This document shows positions 16,068 to 23,137 of a stretch of DNA of 41,029 nucleotides, one piece after another; the first letter of the stretch is position 1, and every line of letters begins with the position of its first letter. The position numbers were made by a program, and so were the translations under genes. The notes under the pieces were generated by a model that saw only the letters and a program-made list of their open reading frames with translations, ran no database searches and was not told where the DNA came from. Source of the stretch: Phycisphaerales bacterium (GTDB lineage Bacteria; Planctomycetota; Phycisphaerae; Phycisphaerales; UBA1924); NCBI GenBank assembly GCA_020831775.1, contig JAFIFZ010000066.1, positions 1-41,029 on the forward strand, given 5' to 3'.

Positions 16068-16086
16068 GAGAGTGTGGGAGGGCACG

Positions 16087-16581
16087 ATGGCGCGGGCTTC
16101 GGGGTTGAAGCTGCTCTCGTTTGTGCTCTGCTGCGTCGTGATGTCCGGCTGCGCGGGGCAGCGGTTTGTCAACGCGACGGACCGGACGCTCGTGGTCGAG
16201 ACGGGGAGCCGTCACGGCTTTCTGAAGCCGTCGGGCCTGCGGACGCGAGAGGTTGTCGTCGGGTCGGGTGAGGAGGCGGTGATCCGCTGGCCTCGGGGGA
16301 GCCGGTCGTGGCTGCGGGTCGGCTCCCCGGACGGGCCGACCGAGTGGATCGACGGGGTGATCGAGGCCGAGGTGCTCAGGGCGGAAGTGCGCGATGGCCG
16401 CGTGCGGCTGTTCAAGGCGGACCGCAAGGGTGAACCGGTGACGATCTACCCCTTGCGTTCGCGGGAAGTTCCGGCCGAAGAGATGCGAGAGCAGCGGCTG
16501 AGGGAAGCCGATCGGGTTGCACGATGCCACACTGGCGGGCAAGCCGCCAGTGCCACAGATCTTGCGGGATTTGGTGTCTGA
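16087..16581 (+). CDS. lipoprotein of unknown function
   Basis: A 164-residue lipoprotein that I do not recognise. The signal peptide ends in the lipobox MSGC after LLSFVLCCVV. The mature part is beta-rich (NATDRTLVVETGSRHGFL, then EAVIRWPRGSRSWLRVG) and probably folds as a small sandwich. GGGAGGG lies 5 nt before ATG 16087. The last 20 or so residues, around ARCHTGGQAASATD, are encoded by a CACTGGCGG...CCGCCAGTG hairpin repeat that also occurs outside genes, so the native C-terminus may have been replaced by the insertion. The stop shares one base with the next start (TGATG). The gene sits between nuoE and nuoF. Confidence 0.65.
   Translation: MARASGLKLLSFVLCCVVMSGCAGQRFVNATDRTLVVETGSRHGFLKPSGLRTREVVVGSGEEAVIRWPRGSRSWLRVGSPDGPTEWIDGVIEAEVLRAEVRDGRVRLFKADRKGEPVTIYPLRSREVPAEEMREQRLREADRVARCHTGGQAASATDLAGFGV
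16530..16552. repeat. REP-like hairpin inside the end of a coding sequence
   Basis: CACTGGCGG-GCAAG-CCGCCAGTG has 9-bp perfect arms and a 5-nt loop. The same arms with a different loop occur at 32372-32394. Here the unit lies within the 3' end of the lipoprotein gene and supplies its C-terminal codons. Confidence 0.75.
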
Positions 16582-16778
16582 TGGCCGGGCTGATGCGATC
16601 GCTGGGGCAGTTTGTGGGTCACATCGCCAAGGCGGTGAAGACGGATGTCTCGTCGACGGAGCGTCGGGAGGTCTCGCGGACGGTTGAGGAGGAGGAGCGG
16701 GAGACGGAGGGGGGGAAGGTGACGCTCCGTCGGACGGTGATCGAGGAGATCGAGGTGGAGAAGCCGCGGGAGGAGTGA
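16581..16778 (+). CDS. small charged protein, 65 aa
   Basis: A 65-residue protein I do not recognise. A short N-terminal part (MAGLMRSLGQFVGHIAKAV) could be an amphipathic helix. From about residue 27 on the protein is strongly charged, with EEEERETEGG and VIEEIEVEKPREE, and probably forms paired beta strands or a helix. Its ATG overlaps the preceding lipoprotein stop by one base (TGATG), so translation is likely coupled. The upstream REP-like hairpin would sit in the same message. Short length and simple composition keep the coding call moderate. Confidence 0.45.
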   Translation: MAGLMRSLGQFVGHIAKAVKTDVSSTERREVSRTVEEEERETEGGKVTLRRTVIEEIEVEKPREE

Positions 16779-16909
16779 GGGGCCGCTCTCGGCGGGGCGT
16801 TTGTCCCCTAGAATCCGGTTCCCGCGTGCGCCGAAGGCGGAGCGGGGTGGTGGATTCATTCGTCCGGCGCCGGCGGCCGGGCGTCGGCCTTGAGAAACGG
16901 ACCCAGAGC

Positions 16910-18334
16910 ATGGCTGATCGGCGGCTGTTTACCGAGAACATGGGCGGACGCGGGATCCTGACCCAGCGGATCCCCACCAAGCCCTTCGGCGACCTCAAGG
17001 ACCGGCACATCGTCGGGTACGACGAGTATGTCAAGACCGGGGGGTACGAGGGGCTGCGCAAGGCGCTGACGATCGCGCCCGACGACATCACCGAGTCGGT
17101 GAAGAAGTCGGTGCTGCGCGGGCGCGGGGGCGCGGGCTTCCCCACGGGGGTGAAGTGGACCTTCCTGCCCAAGGTCGAGGAGGGGCAGGTCCCGGGCGTG
17201 GACGGGTTCCACCGGTACCTGGCGATCAACGCCGACGAATCGGAGCCGGGGACCTTCAAGGACCGGCTGCTGATGGATTTCGATCCGCACCTGATGCTGG
17301 AGGGGATCGCGATCTGCTGCTATGCGTGCCGCCTTGACCGGGCGTACATCTACATCCGGGGCGAGTACCACCACCAGGCGCATGTGCTCGAGCAGGCGAT
17401 CGCCGAGGCGTATGAGCACGGGATCTTCGGCGAGAAGGGCCTGATCAATTCAGACGCGAACACGGCGGGCCAGCGGTTTCAAGTGGACTGCTATGTGCAC
17501 CGTGGCGCCGGGGCGTACATCTGCGGCGAGGAGACGGGTCTGCTCGAATCGCTGGAGGGCAAGCGGGGGTGGCCCCGGATCAAGCCGCCCTTCCCGGCGG
17601 TGAAGGGCCTCTTCGGCAAGCCGACGGTGATCAACAATGTCGAGACGCTTTGCCACCTGCCGAGCATCATCGAGAACGGGCACGAGTGGTTCTGCAAGCA
17701 GGGTGTCGAGAGCACGGTGGGCGGCCCGCCGAGCTTTGGGACCAAGCTGATCGGCGTCTCGGGGCATGTGAACGACCCGGGCGTGTTCGAGCTGGAGCTG
17801 GGCATCCCGCTGCGGACGCTGGTGGAGGAGTACTGCGGGGGCATGCGGGGCGGGAAGAAGTACAAGGCCGCGATCGCCGGGGGCGTCTCGATGGGCGTGC
17901 TCGGCACGGACCAGTACGAGGCGGAGCTCGATTTCGACATCGGGCGGAAGTACAACGTGCTGGGGCTGGGGACGGCCTGCCCGACGGTGTTCGACGAGGA
18001 CACGGACATGGTCGCGGTGGCGAGGAATGTGGCGCGGTTCTTCAAGCACGAGTCGTGCGGGCAGTGCACGCCCTGCCGCGAGGGCTCGGGGTGGCTGTAC
18101 CAGCTTCTGTGCCGTATCGAGGAGGGTGACGGGAAGACCAAGGACCTTGATCTGGCGCTGGAGGTCGCGACGAGCATGGGCTCGATGCCTGGGACGACGA
18201 TCTGCGGGCTGGCGGACGGGAACAACTGGTCGCTGCGGACGATCATGAACAAGTTCCGCGACGAGTTCGAGGACCGGGTGGAGCGATCGTTCGTGCCCGT
18301 GAAGATGACGGTCGGGGCCGCGGCGAAGGACTGA
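16910..18334 (+). CDS. nuoF: NADH-quinone oxidoreductase subunit F (NuoF/51 kDa type)
   Basis: A 474-residue flavoprotein that oxidises NADH with FMN and passes electrons to a [4Fe-4S] cluster. The glycine-rich NADH/FMN loop GRGGAGFPTG is at 71-80, and YICGEETGLLESLEGKRGWP is the FMN-binding signature. The N3 cluster ligands are Cys383, Cys386 and Cys389 in ESCGQCTPCREG plus Cys432 in TTICGLAD. Family homology begins just after MADRRLFTEN; the longer frame upstream is Arg-rich and not credible. A strong intrinsic terminator follows, so the gene ends its transcript. A nuoG partner is not in the window. A NuoEF pair can also act as the diaphorase of a bifurcating hydrogenase. Confidence 0.93.
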   Translation: MADRRLFTENMGGRGILTQRIPTKPFGDLKDRHIVGYDEYVKTGGYEGLRKALTIAPDDITESVKKSVLRGRGGAGFPTGVKWTFLPKVEEGQVPGVDGFHRYLAINADESEPGTFKDRLLMDFDPHLMLEGIAICCYACRLDRAYIYIRGEYHHQAHVLEQAIAEAYEHGIFGEKGLINSDANTAGQRFQVDCYVHRGAGAYICGEETGLLESLEGKRGWPRIKPPFPAVKGLFGKPTVINNVETLCHLPSIIENGHEWFCKQGVESTVGGPPSFGTKLIGVSGHVNDPGVFELELGIPLRTLVEEYCGGMRGGKKYKAAIAGGVSMGVLGTDQYEAELDFDIGRKYNVLGLGTACPTVFDEDTDMVAVARNVARFFKHESCGQCTPCREGSGWLYQLLCRIEEGDGKTKDLDLALEVATSMGSMPGTTICGLADGNNWSLRTIMNKFRDEFEDRVERSFVPVKMTVGAAAKD

Positions 18335-18364
18335 TCGTTCAGGATTTGTCGATATGGAATTCGT

Positions 18365-18408
18365 GAACGCGACGACGCACGGGTTGTGCGGGCGTCGCGT
18401 TCTTTTTT
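18365..18408 (+). terminator. Rho-independent terminator after nuoF
   Basis: GAACGCGACG (18365-18374) pairs with CGTCGCGTTC (18393-18402). An inner CGCAC/GTGCG stem continues after a small A/GG internal loop, and six T residues follow directly. It lies 30 bp after the nuoF stop and is the best intrinsic terminator in the window. Confidence 0.88.
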
Positions 18409-18461
18409 ACGAGTTTGAGGGGATGGGGCGCGATGGCTGTTGCTGCGGACACCCGATCAAT

Positions 18462-18477
18462 TCCACAGATCTGTGGA
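18462..18477. promoter_or_regulatory. 16-bp perfect palindrome upstream of the histidine kinase gene
   Basis: TCCACAGATCTGTGGA is a perfect palindrome, nested in a looser GATCA...TGATC pair. It lies in the roughly 260-bp stretch between the nuoF terminator and the kinase start, where no gene is seen. Candidate operator for an unknown dimeric regulator. Confidence 0.4.
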
Positions 18478-18666
18478 TCGTGATCCCCCGGCTGAGCGTC
18501 GCCTTGCCGGTGGATGCCCCGGGATTTCGGCAGCCCCCTGCGCAACCCGATCCGTATTTGGCGCACTCGGGCCCGTATGCGGCCCGTACGCTGTTTATGC
18601 GTTCACGACCGGCCGATCCCTTGTGCACGGGAGCGCGGTGGTCGCGCCCCGTTTAGCAGGGGCGCC

Positions 18667-20406
18667 ATGGGCCGCAGGCAGATCAGACCGGACGAGGCTT
18701 CCCCGGCGGGCGCGCCGGACTGGGGATCGTGCGTCCCCGCGGCTGAGGGATCGCCGGCGGCGACCGCCAACCTGGGCGGGTCGTACGACTTCTTCACCAA
18801 TTTCGGGGCGTATCAGCCTCGGACGCACTGCCTGCAGACGGCTTCGGGCGGGGTGGACTGGTTCTGGGTGCTGTTGCTGGTGACCCTGACGATCGGGGTG
18901 ACGGCGGGGTACAGCCGCATCTTCATGTTCCTGCGCCGGGCGTACCTGGCCGAGGCGCCCGATGACCGCAACCACAAGCTGATGCAGCTCTCGTGGATCT
19001 TTCTGTGGTGCTCGATCTGCGGGTATGTGCTCTCGGCGGTAATGTTTGTCTGGCCGGCGTACCGGCTGCTTGCGTTGGCTCTTGTGGGGTTGAATTTCTG
19101 GACCTGGCGGTTTGTCTGGAACCTTGGCGACTTCGGCATCTCGATGAAGGCCAAGCGGCTTGAGCGCGAGCTGCGCGAATCGCTCGAGTCGCGCACGAGG
19201 GAGCTCGAACGGCTCGTTGCGCAGCGGACCGAGGAGCTGGTGGCGGCCAAGGCGAAGGCGGAGGAAGCGAACCGCACCAAGTCGTTGTTCCTGGCGAACA
19301 TCAGCCACGAGATCCGCACGCCGCTGACTGCGGTGCTGGGCTACGCCGAGTTGATGAGCGAGCCGGGCTGCGAGGGTCGCGAAGCGCACGCGTCGACTGT
19401 GCGTCGCAACGCGTCGCACCTCTTGGGCCTGATCAACGACATTCTGGACATGAGCAAGATCGAGGCGGGCGAGCTCGCGTTCGAGCTGGCGGACTGTTCG
19501 CCAGCGGAGATCGCCGACGACGCGCTGAGCACGGTTCGCCTTGCGGCGAAGGCCAAGGGCCTGCAGACCGAGCTCGTCGTGAGCGAGGGCGTGCCCGATC
19601 GGGTGCGGACCGACGCGGTGCGCCTGCGCCAGATCCTCGTCAACCTCGTGAGCAACAGCGTGAAGTTCACGCCCTCGGGCTCGATCGAGGTGCGGCTCTC
19701 GTGGGACGAGGGGGCGGGCGTGCTGGAGTGCCGCGTGAAGGACACGGGGATCGGGATCGCGCCGGATCAGGTGGAGCGTGTGTTCGACCCGTTTACGCAG
19801 GTCGACGGCTCGCTGACGCGGACGCAGCCGGGCTCGGGCCTCGGGCTGTACATCTCTCGGAGTTTGGCGCGGAGCCTCGGCGGCGATCTGGCCGTCTGCA
19901 GCACGCCGGGCGTCGGGACGGAGATGGTCGCGACGATCATGCCGGGTCGGGCCGAGAGCGCAGCAGAAGAGCGCGTCGGTCGAGCCGTGGCGTGGACCGG
20001 TGGCGAGCTGCGCGGGCGCGTGCTGCTGGTCGACGACAGCATCGATAACCGGCGGCTGCTCCGCATGCACATGGAGCGGGCGGGCGCCCGCGTGATAGAG
20101 GCGGAGAACGGCAGGCGGGCGCTCGAACGCGTCGACCAGGCCGGGCGGGAAAAGCTCGCGTTCGACCTGATCCTGATGGACATGCAGATGCCGGTGATGG
20201 ACGGGCGCGAAGCGGTCAGGAAGCTGCGCGAGGGCGGTTACACCGGGCCGATCGTCGCGCTGACGGCGCACTCGCTCGCCGAGGACAGGGCCCGCGCCAT
20301 CGAGGCCGGCTGCGACGCCTACGCCAGCAAGCCGATCCCCGCGCCGGACCTCATCAGGCTCTGCGGCCTGTGGATGGACCGGTCGGTGCATTCGCGGGCC
20401 GCCTGA
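18667..20406 (+). CDS. membrane-bound hybrid sensor histidine kinase with receiver domain
   Basis: A 579-residue hybrid kinase. After a soluble N-terminus of about 60 residues, three hydrophobic segments appear (WFWVLLLVTLTIGVTAG, SWIFLWCSICGYVLSAVMF, LALALVGLNFWTW). A coiled coil rich in Glu/Arg/Lys links them to the kinase core. The H-box is NISHEIRTP with phospho-accepting His214; the N-box is NLVSNSVKFTP; the G-boxes are DTGIGIA and GSGLGL. A receiver domain follows (VLLVDDS; phospho-Asp505 in LILMDMQMP; Lys in ASKPI). No DNA-binding output and no partner regulator are nearby, so phosphotransfer to an HPt protein elsewhere is likely. The unusual three-segment sensor has no domain I can name. 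ATG 18667 follows CAGGGGC. Confidence 0.88.
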   Translation: MGRRQIRPDEASPAGAPDWGSCVPAAEGSPAATANLGGSYDFFTNFGAYQPRTHCLQTASGGVDWFWVLLLVTLTIGVTAGYSRIFMFLRRAYLAEAPDDRNHKLMQLSWIFLWCSICGYVLSAVMFVWPAYRLLALALVGLNFWTWRFVWNLGDFGISMKAKRLERELRESLESRTRELERLVAQRTEELVAAKAKAEEANRTKSLFLANISHEIRTPLTAVLGYAELMSEPGCEGREAHASTVRRNASHLLGLINDILDMSKIEAGELAFELADCSPAEIADDALSTVRLAAKAKGLQTELVVSEGVPDRVRTDAVRLRQILVNLVSNSVKFTPSGSIEVRLSWDEGAGVLECRVKDTGIGIAPDQVERVFDPFTQVDGSLTRTQPGSGLGLYISRSLARSLGGDLAVCSTPGVGTEMVATIMPGRAESAAEERVGRAVAWTGGELRGRVLLVDDSIDNRRLLRMHMERAGARVIEAENGRRALERVDQAGREKLAFDLILMDMQMPVMDGREAVRKLREGGYTGPIVALTAHSLAEDRARAIEAGCDAYASKPIPAPDLIRLCGLWMDRSVHSRAA

Positions 20407-20450
20407 GCGGTCCTGATCTGTACAAAAGAGCGCGGGGCGAAGGGGCGGGT

Positions 20451-21692
20451 TCAGGCGGTGCGTTCGTCGAGCACGCCCGAGCGTTCGCCCCAGAGCGTGT
20501 CGAGTCGGTCGGCGAGGCCTCCGGCGGCGGGGAGGTCCTCGCCGCAGGCGATGAGCAGGTCGACCATGTTGTCGAAGTCGTTGAGGGAGATGTACTCGCG
20601 ACCGACGCGGGGTCGTTGCGTGTTGTTCCCGGCTTGCACGGCGTCGAGGTCGGCCATGTTGTGGTAGTTGCCCAGGGGGAGGCAGACGCAGGTGGCCTCG
20701 TAGCCGTAGGCGCAGAAGACGCTTGCTTCGCATGCGCCGCCGGCCATGAGCTTGCGTTGCCACTTCCACTTGGGGGCTTCTGAGAGTTTCTGCGCCGCGG
20801 TCGGCATGGGCGCGCCCGCGACGGCCTCGGCCCTTTTGCTGACGGCGGCGGTGAGGGCGGGGCTGAAGGTGCTCAGGCGGTCGCCGACACGGACGATCGG
20901 CCCGCCCCCGATCGGCGAATCGATGAACGAGCGGCTGTTTTCCAGGGCGATGACGCGCGAGCCCTCGGGCATGGTCTTGTTGCGGCAAGCGCCGATCGCG
21001 CCGATGAAGCCGATCTCTTCGGCGCGGGTCAGCAGCACGCGCGTGTCGCGGACCTGTGCGCCTTCCTTGCGGGCGCGGTAGAGCTCGTCGAGTGCGGCGA
21101 GCGCGCCGACGAGTGCCGCGAGGTCGTCGCAGGCGTTGGTGTGGAGGATCCCTTCGGCGTCGATCTCGGCTTCGGGGAGCTCCCACACGCCGACATCGCC
21201 GAGCGCGATCTGGTCGTCGGGCGCTTCGAGTTCGGCGAGGAAGCGGTTGAAGGGGGTTTGCTCGCCGGTGCGTTCGCTGATGGTCGCGTTCGCGGCGTGC
21301 TCGCCCTTGGCGCCGGCGGCGAAGATGTTGATCTTCGCCTCGTCGAAGTAGTCGTCCATGACGCCGCCTCTGAAGGCGAGCTCGACGGTGGTCGGCGAGA
21401 CGATCCGCTCGACGACGAAGGCGGGGTGGTCCATGTGGGCGGTGAGGAAGACGGGCGGGCCTTCGCTGAAGCCCTTGGCGGCGTCTTTGCCCGGCTCAAC
21501 TTTGCCCGGCTCCATGGCGATGACGAGGTTGCCGCCGGGGTCGGCCTCGACGGTCAGGCCCGGTCGGGCCTCTGCCCAGAGGCGGACCCAGCGTTCGATG
21601 CGCCATTCTCTGCCGGCGGCTGTTGGGAGTGTGGTCAGTTCCAGAAGCCAGCGTCGGTGCTCGTTGCGAGCTTCGGGTCGGGGCGTGATCAT
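20451..21692 (-). CDS. M42/M28-like zinc aminopeptidase family protein
   Basis: A 413-residue cytosolic peptidase-like protein. Metal-site motifs appear in order: TAHMDHP (His86, Asp88), ACDDLAAL (Asp189/Asp190 in the bridging-ligand position), RAEEIGFIGA (catalytic Glu225/Glu226) and ALENSR (Glu251). This order is that of M42 and related co-catalytic peptidases. A late His in CLPLGNYHNMADLDAV probably completes the site. There is no signal peptide. It follows the two exported amidohydrolase genes by 23 nt on the same strand and could be co-transcribed. The start ATG 21692 has no Shine-Dalgarno sequence but has TACCAT six bases upstream. The gene converges with the histidine kinase gene, with only 44 bp between the stops. 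Confidence 0.75.
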   Translation of the reverse strand: MITPRPEARNEHRRWLLELTTLPTAAGREWRIERWVRLWAEARPGLTVEADPGGNLVIAMEPGKVEPGKDAAKGFSEGPPVFLTAHMDHPAFVVERIVSPTTVELAFRGGVMDDYFDEAKINIFAAGAKGEHAANATISERTGEQTPFNRFLAELEAPDDQIALGDVGVWELPEAEIDAEGILHTNACDDLAALVGALAALDELYRARKEGAQVRDTRVLLTRAEEIGFIGAIGACRNKTMPEGSRVIALENSRSFIDSPIGGGPIVRVGDRLSTFSPALTAAVSKRAEAVAGAPMPTAAQKLSEAPKWKWQRKLMAGGACEASVFCAYGYEATCVCLPLGNYHNMADLDAVQAGNNTQRPRVGREYISLNDFDNMVDLLIACGEDLPAAGGLADRLDTLWGERSGVLDERTA

Positions 21693-21698
21693 GCGCTC

Positions 21699-21704
21699 AT
21701 GGTA
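21699..21704 (-). promoter_or_regulatory. candidate leaderless -10 box for the M42-like gene
   Basis: On the minus strand TACCAT lies 6 nt before ATG 21692. It falls in the 23-nt gap after the upstream gene, so it may be an internal promoter or a chance match within an operon. Confidence 0.3.
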
Positions 21705-21715
21705 GGGGCCGGGGT

Positions 21716-23062
21716 TCAGTCTTCGATGATGCCGAGCTGGCGGTACTTTTCGCGGTACTTATCGCGGAGCTCACGCTGCTTGTTGTGCAGGTCAATGGTG
21801 CGTCCGTCGATGAAGGCGAGCTCGACATTGGTCATCATCTCCAGCGGGTTGCCGTCGGTGATGATGAGCGTGGCGGACTTGCCGGGTTCGATGGTGCCGT
21901 AGCGGTCGGCGATGCCCATGATCTCGGCCGCGTAAATCGTGACGCCCTTCATGGCGATCTCGGGGTCGAGGCCGTGGGCGGCGGCGAGTGCGGCCTCGTA
22001 GGGGAGGTTTCGGACATCGGAGGCTTCGTTGCCGCCCTTTGGCGCCAGGCACCAGCGGACGCCGGCTTCTTCGAGGCGGAGGGGGAGCGTGAATGCGTCG
22101 TCGTAGGGAGAGTCGTCGCGTTTGGGGAAGGCGTAGGTCCCGGTGATGATGACCGGGACATCGTGCTCCTTGAGCAGGTCGGCCGCGAGGGGCGCGTCGC
22201 GACCGCCGAGGATGATCAGGCGGAGGTCGCGCTCTGCGGCCCACGCGACGGCGGCGTTGATCTGGTCGACATCGGCGCAGCGGACGATGACGGGGAGCTG
22301 GTCGTCTGCGGTCGGCAGGAAGCGGCGCATCGCTTCGAGGCTGACGTCGACGGGGTGGCCGGAGTCTTCGCGGCGCAGGGCGTCGTAGGCGGCGGCTTCG
22401 TCGAAGAAGTTGTTGAGGGTGCGGAGGCGTTCGTCGCGGCGGCGGCGCTGTTCGTCTGCGCGCTGGTCCATCCACCACGCGTCGACGGGGCGCATCTGGG
22501 GCCAGGAGATGACCAGGCCCATGCTCGGCTCGATGGTCATGTCTTCGGTGGTCCAGCCGTCCATGCGGAGGATCGAGGCCTGGCCCTGGATAAGCCCGCC
22601 GGCGGGGAACGAGCCGGCGATGAGCACGCCGTTGCTTCGCGTGACGGGGAACATGACCGAGTCGGGGTTGACGCTGACCCAGGCGCGGACCTCGGGGGCG
22701 ATGTCGCCGGTTTCTGCGAAGTCGCGCGTGGCTCTGACGGCGGAGATCTCGATGAGGCCGAGGCGTGTGGAGGCGGCGATCATGCCCGGGTAGATGTGCG
22801 AGCCCTGCGCATCGATGCGGACGCCGGCGTAGCGAGAGGGCGGGTCGCCGGCTTCGACGGCGGTGATGACGCCGTCCTGGAACATGACATGCCCGCGTTC
22901 GATGACCCGCCCCGCCATGGTGTGGATGCGGGCGTTGGTGATGGCGATGCCCGTCTGCTGGGGCGGGGCGGAGCGGGTGAGGTCCTGGGCGGCGGCGCCC
23001 TGCCACAGCGCGACGGCGCAGAGGGCGGCGGCGAGGCGGGCTCTGAGATTCATTTCGGCCAT
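21716..23062 (-). CDS. exported amidohydrolase-family protein lacking the HxH motif
   Basis: A 448-residue exported protein of the amidohydrolase superfamily. A signal peptide (LAAALCAVALWQGAAAQ) is followed by the family's N-terminal beta sandwich (IAITNARIHTMAGRVIERG). The strand that normally carries the metal-binding H-x-H reads IYPGMIAASTRLGLIEI, so both histidines are missing. The C-terminal half keeps GTIEPGKSATLIITDGNPLE, the conserved closing region. Loss of the ligands suggests a non-catalytic scaffold or a changed activity. It lies 75 bp downstream of a larger two-copy relative on the same strand. The start may be ATG 23062 or 23053; both give the same signal peptide. Confidence 0.8.
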   Translation of the reverse strand: MAEMNLRARLAAALCAVALWQGAAAQDLTRSAPPQQTGIAITNARIHTMAGRVIERGHVMFQDGVITAVEAGDPPSRYAGVRIDAQGSHIYPGMIAASTRLGLIEISAVRATRDFAETGDIAPEVRAWVSVNPDSVMFPVTRSNGVLIAGSFPAGGLIQGQASILRMDGWTTEDMTIEPSMGLVISWPQMRPVDAWWMDQRADEQRRRRDERLRTLNNFFDEAAAYDALRREDSGHPVDVSLEAMRRFLPTADDQLPVIVRCADVDQINAAVAWAAERDLRLIILGGRDAPLAADLLKEHDVPVIITGTYAFPKRDDSPYDDAFTLPLRLEEAGVRWCLAPKGGNEASDVRNLPYEAALAAAHGLDPEIAMKGVTIYAAEIMGIADRYGTIEPGKSATLIITDGNPLEMMTNVELAFIDGRTIDLHNKQRELRDKYREKYRQLGIIED

Positions 23063-23137
23063 GGCTGGTCTTTCTTCGATATCTGCGTTGAACGGGCGAG
23101 GCCCGGTTGTGTTCGCTGGTGTCCGGTCTTGCCGGGG

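Noticed and set aside
20399-20458. Inverted CCGCCTGA/TCAGGCGG pair across the convergent kinase and peptidase ends
   Set aside because: The arms are just the last codons and stops of both genes (GCC GCC TGA and ACC GCC TGA). With 44 nt between them, a functional hairpin is unlikely.
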